From CAZWMK01 sp964635065 (GTDB taxonomy: Bacteria; Pseudomonadota; Alphaproteobacteria; Sphingomonadales; Sphingomonadaceae), in NCBI GenBank assembly GCA_964635065.1, contig CAZWMK010000094.1:1-9097 (forward strand): a DNA stretch of 9,097 nucleotides, in the 5' to 3' direction. The notes beneath the pieces are model-generated. The model did no database searches. It saw only the letters and a list, made by a program, of their open reading frames with translations, and was not told where the DNA came from. Positions 1 to 6,448 of this stretch are shown here, one piece after another (position 1 is the stretch's first letter; every line of letters begins with the position of its first letter). Made by a program: the position numbers and the translations under genes.

Positions 1-583
1 CGAGCTGATGGCTGATCTGGCCGAACGCTATGGCTTCGACGAACTGCGCATGACCCATGCCCAGAACATCGTGCTGCCGCATATCGCCAAGCGCGATCTG
101 TATGCGGTGTGGCAGGCGCTCGACGCTGCGGGACTGGCGTCAGCCAATCTTGATCTCGTAACCGACATCATCGCCTGCCCCGGCCTTGATTATTGCGCGC
201 TGGCCAATGCCCGCTCGATCCCCGTGGCGCAGGGCATCGCCCAGCGTTTCGCCGACCCGGCCCGCCAGCGCGACATCGGCGAGCTGAAGATCAAGATCTC
301 GGGCTGCATCAACGCCTGCGGCCATCACCACGCAGGCCACATCGGCATCCTCGGCGTCGACCGCAAGGGCGTTGAAAACTACCAGCTGCTGCTGGGTGGT
401 TCGGGTGCCGAAGACGCCAGCCTCGGCAAGATCGTCGGCCCCGGCTTTGATGAAAACGGCATTGTCGACGCAGTCGAAAAGGCCGTGGAAAAATATCGTG
501 CGCTGCGCCAGCCGGGCGAGCGTTTCCTCGACACCTATCGCCGGGTCGGCATCGATCCGTTCAAGGAGGCGATCTATGGCTGA
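1..583 (+). CDS. cysI: Sulfite reductase hemoprotein (nitrite/sulfite reductase family), C-terminal part
   Basis: This is the last 193 residues of a sulfite reductase hemoprotein, the cytoplasmic enzyme that reduces sulfite to sulfide in six electrons using siroheme and a [4Fe-4S] cluster. The reading frame is open from base 2, so the gene begins upstream and the ATG at 8 is internal. The visible part carries both cysteine pairs that hold the coupled cluster and siroheme: C-x5-C in IIACPGLDYCALA (about nt 170–208) and C-x3-C in KISGCINACGHHHAGHIG (about nt 293–346). The GHHHAGHIG segment after the second pair is typical of the alphaproteobacterial nitrite/sulfite reductase family. The stop codon overlaps the DUF934 gene by 8 nt. 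Assimilatory sulfite reductase is preferred over nitrite reductase because cysH and a siroheme gene lie immediately downstream; family membership is firm and substrate is inferred from context. Confidence 0.93.
   Translation, partial: ELMADLAERYGFDELRMTHAQNIVLPHIAKRDLYAVWQALDAAGLASANLDLVTDIIACPGLDYCALANARSIPVAQGIAQRFADPARQRDIGELKIKISGCINACGHHHAGHIGILGVDRKGVENYQLLLGGSGAEDASLGKIVGPGFDENGIVDAVEKAVEKYRALRQPGERFLDTYRRVGIDPFKEAIYG
563..569 (+). promoter_or_regulatory. Ribosome binding site of the DUF934 gene
   Basis: AAGGAGG, a nearly perfect Shine–Dalgarno sequence, lies inside the end of cysI, 6 nt before the ATG at 576. It decides the start of the DUF934 gene within a longer open frame that begins at 372. 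It also means this gene can recruit ribosomes itself as well as by coupling to cysI. Confidence 0.85.
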
Positions 584-1001
584 TCTCTTGCGTTTCCGCG
601 ACGATGCGGCCTTTGATGGCCCGGTCGTCGCACTGGCCGACTTTCTGGGCGACAGCAATGCGGGCGCCGTCCGCCTTGTGCCGGGCGACGATGCCCGCGC
701 GCTCCTGCCCCACCTCGACCGGCTGCGCCTGATCGAAGTCGCTTACCCGACCTTCCGCGATGGGCGTGGCTATTCGGCCGCGCGCATTCTGCGTGAAGCG
801 GGCTATGCTGGCGAGCTCCGCGCCAGTGGCGACGTGCTGGTCGACCAGCTGCCGTTCATGCGGCGCTGCGGCTTCGACAGCTTCGCCGCCGACAAGGCGC
901 TTGATCCCGTCGTCGTCGAACGCGCGCTCAACCGCTACGCCTTCGTCTACCAGAAGGCTGCGGATGGCCGTTCGCCGGTGTGGGCGCTGCGGCATGGCTG
1001 A
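576..1001 (+). CDS. DUF934 family protein of sulfite reductase operon
   Basis: A 141-residue cytoplasmic protein of the DUF934 family (COG3749), which is regularly found between cysI and cysH in alpha- and betaproteobacteria. Its biochemical function is not established; an accessory role in sulfite reduction is inferred only from that constant position. The family signature is visible at about residues 55–103: YPTFRDGRGYSAARILRE, then GELRASGDVLVDQL, then MRRCGFDSF with a single cysteine (C98). There is no signal peptide or membrane segment. The ATG at 576 is chosen because it follows the AAGGAGG site at the right distance and gives the usual family length. The gene overlaps cysI by 8 nt and cysH by 8 nt, with the same string ATGGCTGA at both junctions, so the three are almost certainly translated from one mRNA. 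Confidence 0.92.
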   Translation: MADLLRFRDDAAFDGPVVALADFLGDSNAGAVRLVPGDDARALLPHLDRLRLIEVAYPTFRDGRGYSAARILREAGYAGELRASGDVLVDQLPFMRRCGFDSFAADKALDPVVVERALNRYAFVYQKAADGRSPVWALRHG

Positions 1002-1767
1002 TCCGGCACGGCAGATCGACAGCATCGACCTTGGGTTTACCGAGGCTGATGCCGCACGCCTCAACGCGCAATATGCTGGCGTTTCCGCGCCAGAATTGCT
1101 GGTGCGGCTTCTGCGCGACGAAATGCCGGGCAAGATTTCCGCCGTCTCGTCCTTTGGCACTGAATCGGCCGTGCTGCTCGACATGATCGCCCGCGCCGAT
1201 CCGGCAACGCCGGTGCTGTTCGTCGATACGCTCAAGATGTTTCCCGAAACACTGGCCTATCGTGACACACTGGTCGAACGCCTTGGCCTGACCAACGTCA
1301 AGGTCGTCCAGCCCGATCCCGCGCTGGTGGCCGACCGCGATGAAACCGGCCTGCGCTGGTCCTATGACCCCGATGGCTGCTGCGATATCCGCAAGGTCCA
1401 GCCCTTGGCACGGGCGTTGACGGGCGTCACCGCGTGGATTTCGGGCCGCAAGGGCTTTCAGGCCAGCACCCGCGCCAGGCTGCCGACCTTCGAGATCGAG
1501 GATGGCCGCCTCAAGATCAATCCGCTCGCAGGCTGGACCAAGGCCGATCTTGACCAGTGGTTTGCCGACAATGACCTGCCGCGTCACCCGCTTGAAGCCA
1601 AGGGCTATCCCTCGATCGGCTGCGCGCCCTGCACCAGCGTCGTGAAGCCGGGCGAGGACCCGCGTGCGGGCCGCTGGCGCGGTTGGGACAAGACCGAGTG
1701 CGGCATCCACAGCAGTGCCAACGGCAAGGATGGTGACGGCGACACCAGCGAATTGCCAGTTTTCTGA
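994..1767 (+). CDS. cysH: Assimilatory adenylyl-sulfate (APS) reductase, iron-sulfur type
   Basis: A 257-residue cytoplasmic reductase of the CysH family, which makes sulfite and AMP from adenylyl sulfate using thioredoxin. The adenylyl-binding loop is SSFGTESAVLL (residues 52–62). The strand VDTLKMFPET starts at 78, ISGRKGFQASTR spans 149–160, and the catalytic C-terminal KTECGIH carries Cys236. Two cysteine pairs, C129–C130 (in GCCDIRKVQPL) and C210–C213 (in GCAPCT), are the ligands of the [4Fe-4S] cluster that marks APS reductases; PAPS-specific enzymes such as E. coli CysH lack them. APS is therefore the predicted substrate, so APS kinase would not be needed for this route. The ATG at 994 overlaps the DUF934 stop by 8 nt and has no clear Shine–Dalgarno site, which suggests translational coupling. 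Length is normal for the family, and the product feeds the sulfite reductase encoded just upstream. Confidence 0.95.
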   Translation: MADPARQIDSIDLGFTEADAARLNAQYAGVSAPELLVRLLRDEMPGKISAVSSFGTESAVLLDMIARADPATPVLFVDTLKMFPETLAYRDTLVERLGLTNVKVVQPDPALVADRDETGLRWSYDPDGCCDIRKVQPLARALTGVTAWISGRKGFQASTRARLPTFEIEDGRLKINPLAGWTKADLDQWFADNDLPRHPLEAKGYPSIGCAPCTSVVKPGEDPRAGRWRGWDKTECGIHSSANGKDGDGDTSELPVF

Positions 1768-1816
1768 TCCCGCCTCTGGTCGCTGCACGCAGCTTCAGGC
1801 AGTATGCGCGCCAACC

Positions 1817-2614
1817 ATGCAACAGTTGCCCATCTTCCTGAATCTCGCCGGCCAGCCGGTCCTGCTCATCGGGCAAGGACCGGCTGCCGATGCAAAGGCA
1901 CGACTGATTCTGGCGGCTGGTGGCCGGATCGTCAGCCATGACGACAGCAACCACGGCGCACGCCTCGCTTTCATCGCGGAAGAAGACCCGGATGCGGCGG
2001 CACGGCTCGCCAGTGCGCTGAAAAGCCGGGGCCTTCTTGTCAACGTCGTCGATCAACCCGCGCTGTGCGACTTCACCACCCCCGCAATCATCGACCGCGC
2101 GCCCGTCACCGTCGCCATCGGGTCGGGCGGCGCATCGGCATCACTCGTCAAAGTGCTGCGCGAACGCCTTGAAGCCCTGTTGCCAGCGTCGCTTGGCCCC
2201 CTCGCGCGCGCGATTGCCGATGCCCGCGCAGCCGTCAGCCAGCGACACAAAACGCCTGCTGCACGCCGGCATTTCTGGGATGCCCTGCTGGCGTCCGGCG
2301 CACCGCTCGATCCGTTGCTTGCTCCCGAGGCACCGGAAGCGGCCATTGAAAGTGCGCTCGACACCCCGCCTGCCGGTGCCCGGCGGATCGATCATCTGTC
2401 ACTGACCAGCGGCGACCCCGACGATCTGACACTGCGCCAGTTGCGCTTGCTGTCGCAGGCCGATGCCCTGGTGATCGGCCCCGGCGTTCCGCCTGCAATT
2501 CTTGACCGCGCGCGCCGGGATGCCGTGCGTATCGCACAAAATGACGCTGATGATGTCAGAGAGTCGGGGCGCATCGTCGTCCTTGAACTGACAGATGGGC
2601 GGGTCGCGTCATGA
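1817..2614 (+). CDS. Siroheme synthase, dehydrogenase/ferrochelatase part with a remnant methyltransferase tail
   Basis: A 265-residue protein matching the N-terminal half of CysG, which oxidises precorrin-2 with NAD and inserts Fe2+ to give siroheme, the cofactor of the neighbouring sulfite reductase. The start LPIFLNLAGQPVLLIGQG gives the Rossmann loop G19-x-G21. VNVVDQP carries D79 and IGSGGAS carries S103, placed as D104 and S128 are in enterobacterial CysG. The domain looks about 25 residues short between the Rossmann loop and AFIAEEDPD (compared from memory with E. coli CysG). From about residue 190, SLTSGDPDDLTLRQLRLLSQAD and ILDRARRDAVRI closely resemble the opening of the uroporphyrinogen-III methyltransferase (SUMT) domain, but the protein then stops, so no methyltransferase activity is expected. 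The ATG at 1817 is chosen because the family's N-terminus begins there; the open frame runs upstream into cysH. The gene lies 49 nt after cysH and overlaps the transporter gene by ATGA. Confidence 0.87.
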   Translation: MQQLPIFLNLAGQPVLLIGQGPAADAKARLILAAGGRIVSHDDSNHGARLAFIAEEDPDAAARLASALKSRGLLVNVVDQPALCDFTTPAIIDRAPVTVAIGSGGASASLVKVLRERLEALLPASLGPLARAIADARAAVSQRHKTPAARRHFWDALLASGAPLDPLLAPEAPEAAIESALDTPPAGARRIDHLSLTSGDPDDLTLRQLRLLSQADALVIGPGVPPAILDRARRDAVRIAQNDADDVRESGRIVVLELTDGRVAS

Positions 2615-3582
2615 ATGGCGCGCTTGGCAACATCGTCCATCGCGTGCTGCCTACCGGCGATGCCGTCAGTCTGTCGCTTGCCAGTTTCGCAGCAATTGCG
2701 ACCGAGGATGCACAACTGGACTGGGTCCATCTTGATGGCAACAGCGAAGAAAGCCAGGCGTGGCTGGAAAGCGAATCCGGTCTCGAAGATTATGCGCGCG
2801 ATGCCTTGCTGGCCCGTGAAACCCGGCCACAGGCGCTCCTGACAAAAGAAGGCATTCTGCTCATCCTGCGCGGCGTGAACCGCAGCCCCGATGCCGATCC
2901 CGAAGATCTGGTGTCGATCCGGCTATGGATCACGGCGCGCCGGGTGATCTCGCTCTCCTATCGCCCACTCCTCGCGCTTGAAGATCTGTGCAGCGACGTT
3001 CTGGCTGGCGACATCGCCGATCCGGGTGATCTGATCGCTGAATTGTCGCGCCACCTCATTGCGCGCCTTGAAGTCACGCTGGCGGAGCTCAACGACACCC
3101 TCGACCTTCTCGAGGATGACATCATCGAAGAGAACATGAAGGACATGCGTGAACGCTTGGGGCGGACGCGGCGCATTGCCATCGGCCTGCGGCGCTATAT
3201 CAGTCCGCAGCGCGACGCATTGTTGTCCCTGACCGCGATGGTGACGCCGGTTTTCAACGAGAGCGACCGCCAGCATCTTGCCGAGGCCGCCAACCGGGTG
3301 ACGCGCATGGCCGAAGATCTGGATGCGGCCCGTGACCGTGCTGCCGTGCTGTCCGACCAGCTTGGCGACCTGCGCGCCGAAGCCGTTGCCGCACGCACCC
3401 TTGTGCTGTCGGTCGTCTCCTCGGTCTTCCTGCCGCTGACCTTCCTGACCGGTCTGCTTGGCATGAATGTCGCGGGCATTCCCTTCGCGGGCCATCCCTG
3501 GACCTTTGGCGCCATCGTTATGACCAGCATATCGATCGCAGTCGCCCTGCTGTTATGGCTGCGCTTGCGCGACTGGTTCTAG
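2611..3582 (+). CDS. CorA/ZntB-family divalent metal transporter
   Basis: A 323-residue inner-membrane transporter of the CorA superfamily. It has the usual layout: a cytoplasmic alpha/beta domain (about 1–150), a long charged helical stalk (about 150–262), then two transmembrane helices near 265–284 and 297–317. The diagnostic Gly-Met-Asn at the end of TM1 is present (residues 284–286), and its context GLLGMNVAGIPF resembles the ZntB branch more than the GMNF-type Mg2+ channels. The C-terminus LRLRDWF after TM2 also fits. Whether the ion is Zn2+, Mg2+ or another metal cannot be told from the sequence. The start codon overlaps the siroheme gene's stop as ATGA, so it belongs to the cys transcription unit although no sulfur role is known for the family. 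It ends 37 nt before the convergent response regulator gene. Confidence 0.93.
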   Translation: MNGALGNIVHRVLPTGDAVSLSLASFAAIATEDAQLDWVHLDGNSEESQAWLESESGLEDYARDALLARETRPQALLTKEGILLILRGVNRSPDADPEDLVSIRLWITARRVISLSYRPLLALEDLCSDVLAGDIADPGDLIAELSRHLIARLEVTLAELNDTLDLLEDDIIEENMKDMRERLGRTRRIAIGLRRYISPQRDALLSLTAMVTPVFNESDRQHLAEAANRVTRMAEDLDAARDRAAVLSDQLGDLRAEAVAARTLVLSVVSSVFLPLTFLTGLLGMNVAGIPFAGHPWTFGAIVMTSISIAVALLLWLRLRDWF

Positions 3583-3615
3583 GCCGCAACCGGTTCGCGA
3601 CCGCGCCAGACGGCC
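3582..3615. terminator. Possible two-tier hairpin between convergent genes
   Basis: The 37-nt gap between the transporter and response regulator stop codons contains an outer inverted repeat, GGCCG (3582–3586) with CGGCC (3611–3615), and an inner one, CGGT (3591–3594) with ACCG (3600–3603) around a TCGCG loop. Its position between converging genes fits a bidirectional terminator. No T-tract follows on either strand and the internal loops are uneven, so this is weak. Confidence 0.22.
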
Positions 3616-3619
3616 CATC

Positions 3620-4360
3620 CTACACCTCGGGTTTGACCGTTTTCAGCGCCGCGCGGGCAAGGGCTGCAATTTCCGCCAGTGCTGCCGGATTTCCAACCGC
3701 CGCGCCATCGCTCGCCAGCACATCGGCGATATGAACGATGCGTTGGAGCTGCGGCGACAGGCGGTCGGCGATATCCTCGCCGGGGAACACAGCCGCGCGG
3801 TCGCGGTTCAGGCGCTCCAGCTCGGCTTGCAAAGCGCGACGCTTGGCCTGTTCTGTTTCCAGCTGATCCTGGAGGTTCGACATTTCCAGCGAACGTCGCG
3901 TCACCCGCTCGTCGAGCGCGGCATTGGCACGCTTGAGATGGTTCGCATGGCGCCGCCGCTGCAACTGCGCTTCGATCCGCGCAGCCAGCACGTCAAAATC
4001 GATCGGTTTCGACACATAATCATCCGCACCGGCTTCAAGCGATGCAACCACCGTACCCGCCTCCGCGCGGGCCGTCAGCATCACGACCGGCAAATCGGCA
4101 TAGCGACCATTGGCACGGAGATCGCGCAGCACGTCGATGCCATTCATATCGGGCATCATATAATCAAGCAGTACGATATCGGGGGATTCGGCCTCGATCA
4201 TGGCCAACGCCGACATGCCGCCTTCCGCCGCACTGACGACATAACCAAGACGCGACAAACGCCGGCACAATACCGAGCGATTGGCCTCGACGTCATCGAC
4301 CACCAGCACCCGCTGGGTCGGAGCATTCGACGTTTGCTCAGCCCGTTCAAAATGGTTCAT
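3620..4360 (-). CDS. Response regulator: receiver domain plus coiled coil, no known output domain
   Basis: A 246-residue cytoplasmic response regulator. The CheY-like receiver covers about residues 16–136: acidic pair D22–D23 in VLVVDDVEANR, phospho-acceptor D66 in IVLLDYMMPDMNG, switch T96 in VVMLTAR, and K118 in DDYVSKPI. The sequence resembles PleD-type receivers, but no GGDEF, EAL, HTH or kinase domain follows. Instead a charged heptad-rich stretch (about 140–190) looks like a coiled coil, and a final ~55-residue helical segment (about 192–246) is not recognised. The gene lies 53 nt downstream of the histidine kinase on the same strand, so it is the likely phosphotransfer partner. A protein-binding or dimerising output is inferred from the architecture. 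The start codon has only a weak purine-rich site (GAGAAAAAG) before it. Receiver assignment is firm; the output is unknown. Confidence 0.9.
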   Translation of the reverse strand: MNHFERAEQTSNAPTQRVLVVDDVEANRSVLCRRLSRLGYVVSAAEGGMSALAMIEAESPDIVLLDYMMPDMNGIDVLRDLRANGRYADLPVVMLTARAEAGTVVASLEAGADDYVSKPIDFDVLAARIEAQLQRRRHANHLKRANAALDERVTRRSLEMSNLQDQLETEQAKRRALQAELERLNRDRAAVFPGEDIADRLSPQLQRIVHIADVLASDGAAVGNPAALAEIAALARAALKTVKPEV

Positions 4361-4396
4361 GTCTTTTTCTCATCGTTATCGCGTCCCTGGCAACAA

Positions 4397-4415
4397 AACC
4401 TTGCAAGGGAAGGTT
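4397..4415 (-). other. Short hairpin in the kinase–regulator gap
   Basis: Directly at the kinase stop codon the minus strand can form a 6-bp stem, AACCTT (4415–4410) with AAGGTT (4402–4397), with a 7-nt loop. The transcript continues TTGTTG. Overlapping it is a perfect 10-bp palindrome, CCTTGCAAGG (4399–4408). The stem is short and AT-rich with a poor T-tract. It might lower read-through into the regulator gene or be a binding site, but it could be chance. Confidence 0.25.
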
Positions 4416-5916
4416 ACGAAATCGTTGCTGCGGTGTCTGTTTCATGCCCATCCGCAATGGCATCCGTTGTTCGTGCCTCGCGCGGCAGGGTGACGAGGAA
4501 TGTGGAACCGATACCAAGGTGCGAGCGCACGGTGATTCGTCCGCCCATCATACGGATAAATCGTTCGGAAATCGTCAATCCAAGGCCCGTCCCGCCATAT
4601 TTGCGCGTAGTAGAGGCGTCTGCCTGGGAGAAGGGCTTGAACAGGCGATCGATCTGTTCGGGGCTGATGCCGATGCCGGTGTCCGCCACCGTGAATTCCA
4701 GCCACTCCGGCGAATCCCCATCTGCGGGCAATGCCCGGACCGTAATGACAATATGACCGTTTTCCGTGAATTTGCAGGCATTGCCGCCAAGGTTGACGAG
4801 GCTTTGCCGTAGCTTCGCCGAATCGAGCACGACACTGCCGATATGCTGCGGACACTGGACCTGCAAGCGGTTGCCGCGCTGAGCCGCCAGCGGCGTCAGC
4901 GTCATCTCGACCTCCTTCATCATATCAGCCAGATCAAAGCAGTGCAGATCAAGTTCCATGCGGCCCGCTTCGATCTTCGACAGGTCGAGCAATTCGTTGA
5001 TGAGCGTCAGGAGCTGCCGGGCCGACCGGTCGATCCAGCGGGCATCGTCGGCCAGCTGATCGCAGGCCATGGTCGCAAGGTCTTCGTGCAGGACTTCGGC
5101 ATAACCGATGATGGCATTGAGCGGCGTGCGCAGTTCATGCGTCATATTGGCGAGAAATTGCGTCTTGGCCTGATTCGCCGCTTCGGCCTGGTCGCGGGCG
5201 ATGGCAAGGACTTCGGCATTGCGCGCCAGTTCGTCATCCCGGCGTTCCAGCTCGCTCAGCATCGTATTGAAGCTGTTGATGATGCCACGAAAGTCGGGGT
5301 CCGGCGTGGCAGGCACGCGGGCGCTGTAATCGCGCTGATTGCCGATGATGTCCATGGTTTCGGCCATGGCATTCAGTGGTTGCGACACGATCCGGCCGAG
5401 ATAGCCCGACAGGAAATAGGCAAGGGCGAAGGTGCCCGCAAACACCAGTCCGGCAATGCCGACATAGCGCGACAGGAGGTTGAGCAAACTTTCCAGCCTG
5501 ACTGTCATCTCCACGCTGCCGACCTGTTCGCCGTCAAGCATCACGGGCGTCACGATTCGGCTTTGCGCGACAGCCGCGCTACCATCGGCTCGCATGGCCG
5601 GGGACATTGTGCGCGCCAGAATACTGCCGTCCTTGCGCCGCAATGCAAGGCTGACCGTACCCGGCGCGCGCACGAAGTGACGCAGGCTTTCATCGGCGGC
5701 GACGCTGTCGTCAAACACGATGGCAGCCGAGACCGAAGCCGCAAGCACCTGCGCCAGCTGGTGATGGCGTTCCAGGTCGGCAAGGTGACTCTGTCGGTAC
5801 TGCAAGGCGATGAAGACCGCACAAGCCACTGCAAGGGCAATCGCCGCCGTCAGCAGGATCGAAATGCTGACCTTGGTACGAAATTGCAGTTCGGCCAGGG
5901 GCTTGCGTGAAGCCAT
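4414..5916 (-). CDS. Membrane sensor histidine kinase with CHASE8-like periplasmic domain and HAMP
   Basis: A 500-residue inner-membrane histidine kinase. TM1 is near residues 17–39 and TM2 near 151–174. Between them lies a periplasmic domain of about 110 residues with CHASE8-like features: LAQVLAASVSAAIVFDD, then LALRRKDGSILAR, then PVMLDGEQVGSVEM. This is the sensor type found in YfiN/TpbB diguanylate cyclases. A HAMP domain (about 172–230) and a short coiled coil follow. The HisKA domain has H260 in MTHELRTPLNAIIGYAEVL. The ATPase domain has the N-box with N379, DTGIGIS (412–418) and GGTGLGL (441–447). The N-box reads NLGGNACKF where NLLSNACKF-like sequences are usual; the essential Asn is kept. 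There is no fused receiver. The ATG at 5916 follows TAAGGGG at short spacing and lies 10 nt after the yfiR-like gene, so the two are co-transcribed. The likely regulator is the YfiR-like protein and the likely partner is the response regulator downstream. Confidence 0.93.
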   Translation of the reverse strand: MASRKPLAELQFRTKVSISILLTAAIALAVACAVFIALQYRQSHLADLERHHQLAQVLAASVSAAIVFDDSVAADESLRHFVRAPGTVSLALRRKDGSILARTMSPAMRADGSAAVAQSRIVTPVMLDGEQVGSVEMTVRLESLLNLLSRYVGIAGLVFAGTFALAYFLSGYLGRIVSQPLNAMAETMDIIGNQRDYSARVPATPDPDFRGIINSFNTMLSELERRDDELARNAEVLAIARDQAEAANQAKTQFLANMTHELRTPLNAIIGYAEVLHEDLATMACDQLADDARWIDRSARQLLTLINELLDLSKIEAGRMELDLHCFDLADMMKEVEMTLTPLAAQRGNRLQVQCPQHIGSVVLDSAKLRQSLVNLGGNACKFTENGHIVITVRALPADGDSPEWLEFTVADTGIGISPEQIDRLFKPFSQADASTTRKYGGTGLGLTISERFIRMMGGRITVRSHLGIGSTFLVTLPREARTTDAIADGHETDTAATIS

Positions 5917-5926
5917 CGCCCCTTAC

Positions 5927-6448
5927 TCAGTTCATGCCATGCACGGCGGTTGCCAGGCGCAGCAGCTTCGAGCTGAAATGCACGCCCGCATCACGTGCCG
6001 ACTCGATGTTGACCTCGAAACGGATCTGCCGCCCCAGCCGGGTCAGGCCAACACCGCCCCCTGCATTGGTGAAATTCGGCTCCTCGCCAATCGTCAGCGC
6101 ACCTTTGGGCAGACTGCGCCGCAACGACGCGTTGGTGCCGGCATAGATCACGTCGCAGCCGTCATAATTGCCGCTGCCAGTGATCAGTCGCACGCTGAGC
6201 GTCCGCTCGGCAATCCGCCGCCCCGCCAAACCCTGCAGTTCGCTGGAAATGGCTTCCGTTGCCGGCGCGCAGAGGTTGATCGTCGCACTGCTGCGTGTCG
6301 CCGCGAACTCTGCAAAACGGATGATGTTGAAAACAATGGCAGCCTTATATGCCGCCGGCGAGGTCTGTGCCTGTGCTGGACGGACGGCCGCAAGTTGAAG
6401 GGCAGCACATGCCGCAAGGCACGACAGGGTGAACCGGACGCCGCGCAT
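5927..6448 (-). CDS. YfiR family (DUF4154) periplasmic protein
   Basis: A 173-residue exported protein of the YfiR/DUF4154 family. Residues 1–27 form a signal peptide (Arg-containing start, hydrophobic core, cleavage expected after AQA-27). The mature part shows the family pattern: AYKAAIVFNIIRFAEF near the start, INLCAPA, LAGRRI, CDVIYAG, LTIGEEPNF, GGGVGL, IRFEVNIESARDAGVHFSSKLLRLA. Cysteines C60 and C98 match one disulfide-forming pair of Pseudomonas YfiR; the second pair is absent. In P. aeruginosa, YfiR represses the cyclase YfiN through its periplasmic CHASE8 region. Here the adjacent CHASE8-bearing protein is a histidine kinase, so this protein probably modulates that kinase. Its start codon overlaps the receptor stop by one base (TGATG), with AGGTG at 6457–6461 as a likely ribosome site 8 nt upstream. 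Confidence 0.88.
   Translation of the reverse strand: MRGVRFTLSCLAACAALQLAAVRPAQAQTSPAAYKAAIVFNIIRFAEFAATRSSATINLCAPATEAISSELQGLAGRRIAERTLSVRLITGSGNYDGCDVIYAGTNASLRRSLPKGALTIGEEPNFTNAGGGVGLTRLGRQIRFEVNIESARDAGVHFSSKLLRLATAVHGMN

Noticed and set aside
928..1788. 286-codon minus-strand open frame opposite cysH
   Set aside because: cysH on the plus strand has all its family motifs; the antisense translation resembles nothing and has no ribosome site or neighbours.
1782..1793. Inverted repeat GCTGCACGCAGC in the cysH–siroheme gap as a terminator
   Set aside because: Only a 4-bp stem with a 4-nt loop is possible and no T-tract follows. Downstream genes of the same pathway suggest read-through.
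1664..1816. Upstream in-frame extension of the siroheme gene into cysH
   Set aside because: The family's N-terminus begins at the ATG at 1817. The extension overlaps the cysH C-terminus, which carries the catalytic motif, and has no family similarity.
3827..3850. His210 of the response regulator's C-terminal helix as an HPt phosphotransfer site
   Set aside because: The surrounding residues (QRIVHIADVL) do not match the HxLKG pattern of HPt domains.
3731..4756. 341-codon plus-strand open frame opposite the regulator and kinase
   Set aside because: It spans two clear minus-strand genes and their gap and shows no domain; it is a shadow frame.
4843..5910. 355-codon plus-strand open frame opposite the histidine kinase
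   Set aside because: Its translation is low-complexity, rich in His, Arg and Gln, and lacks recognisable domains. The opposite strand encodes an unmistakable kinase, so this is a GC-rich antisense shadow.
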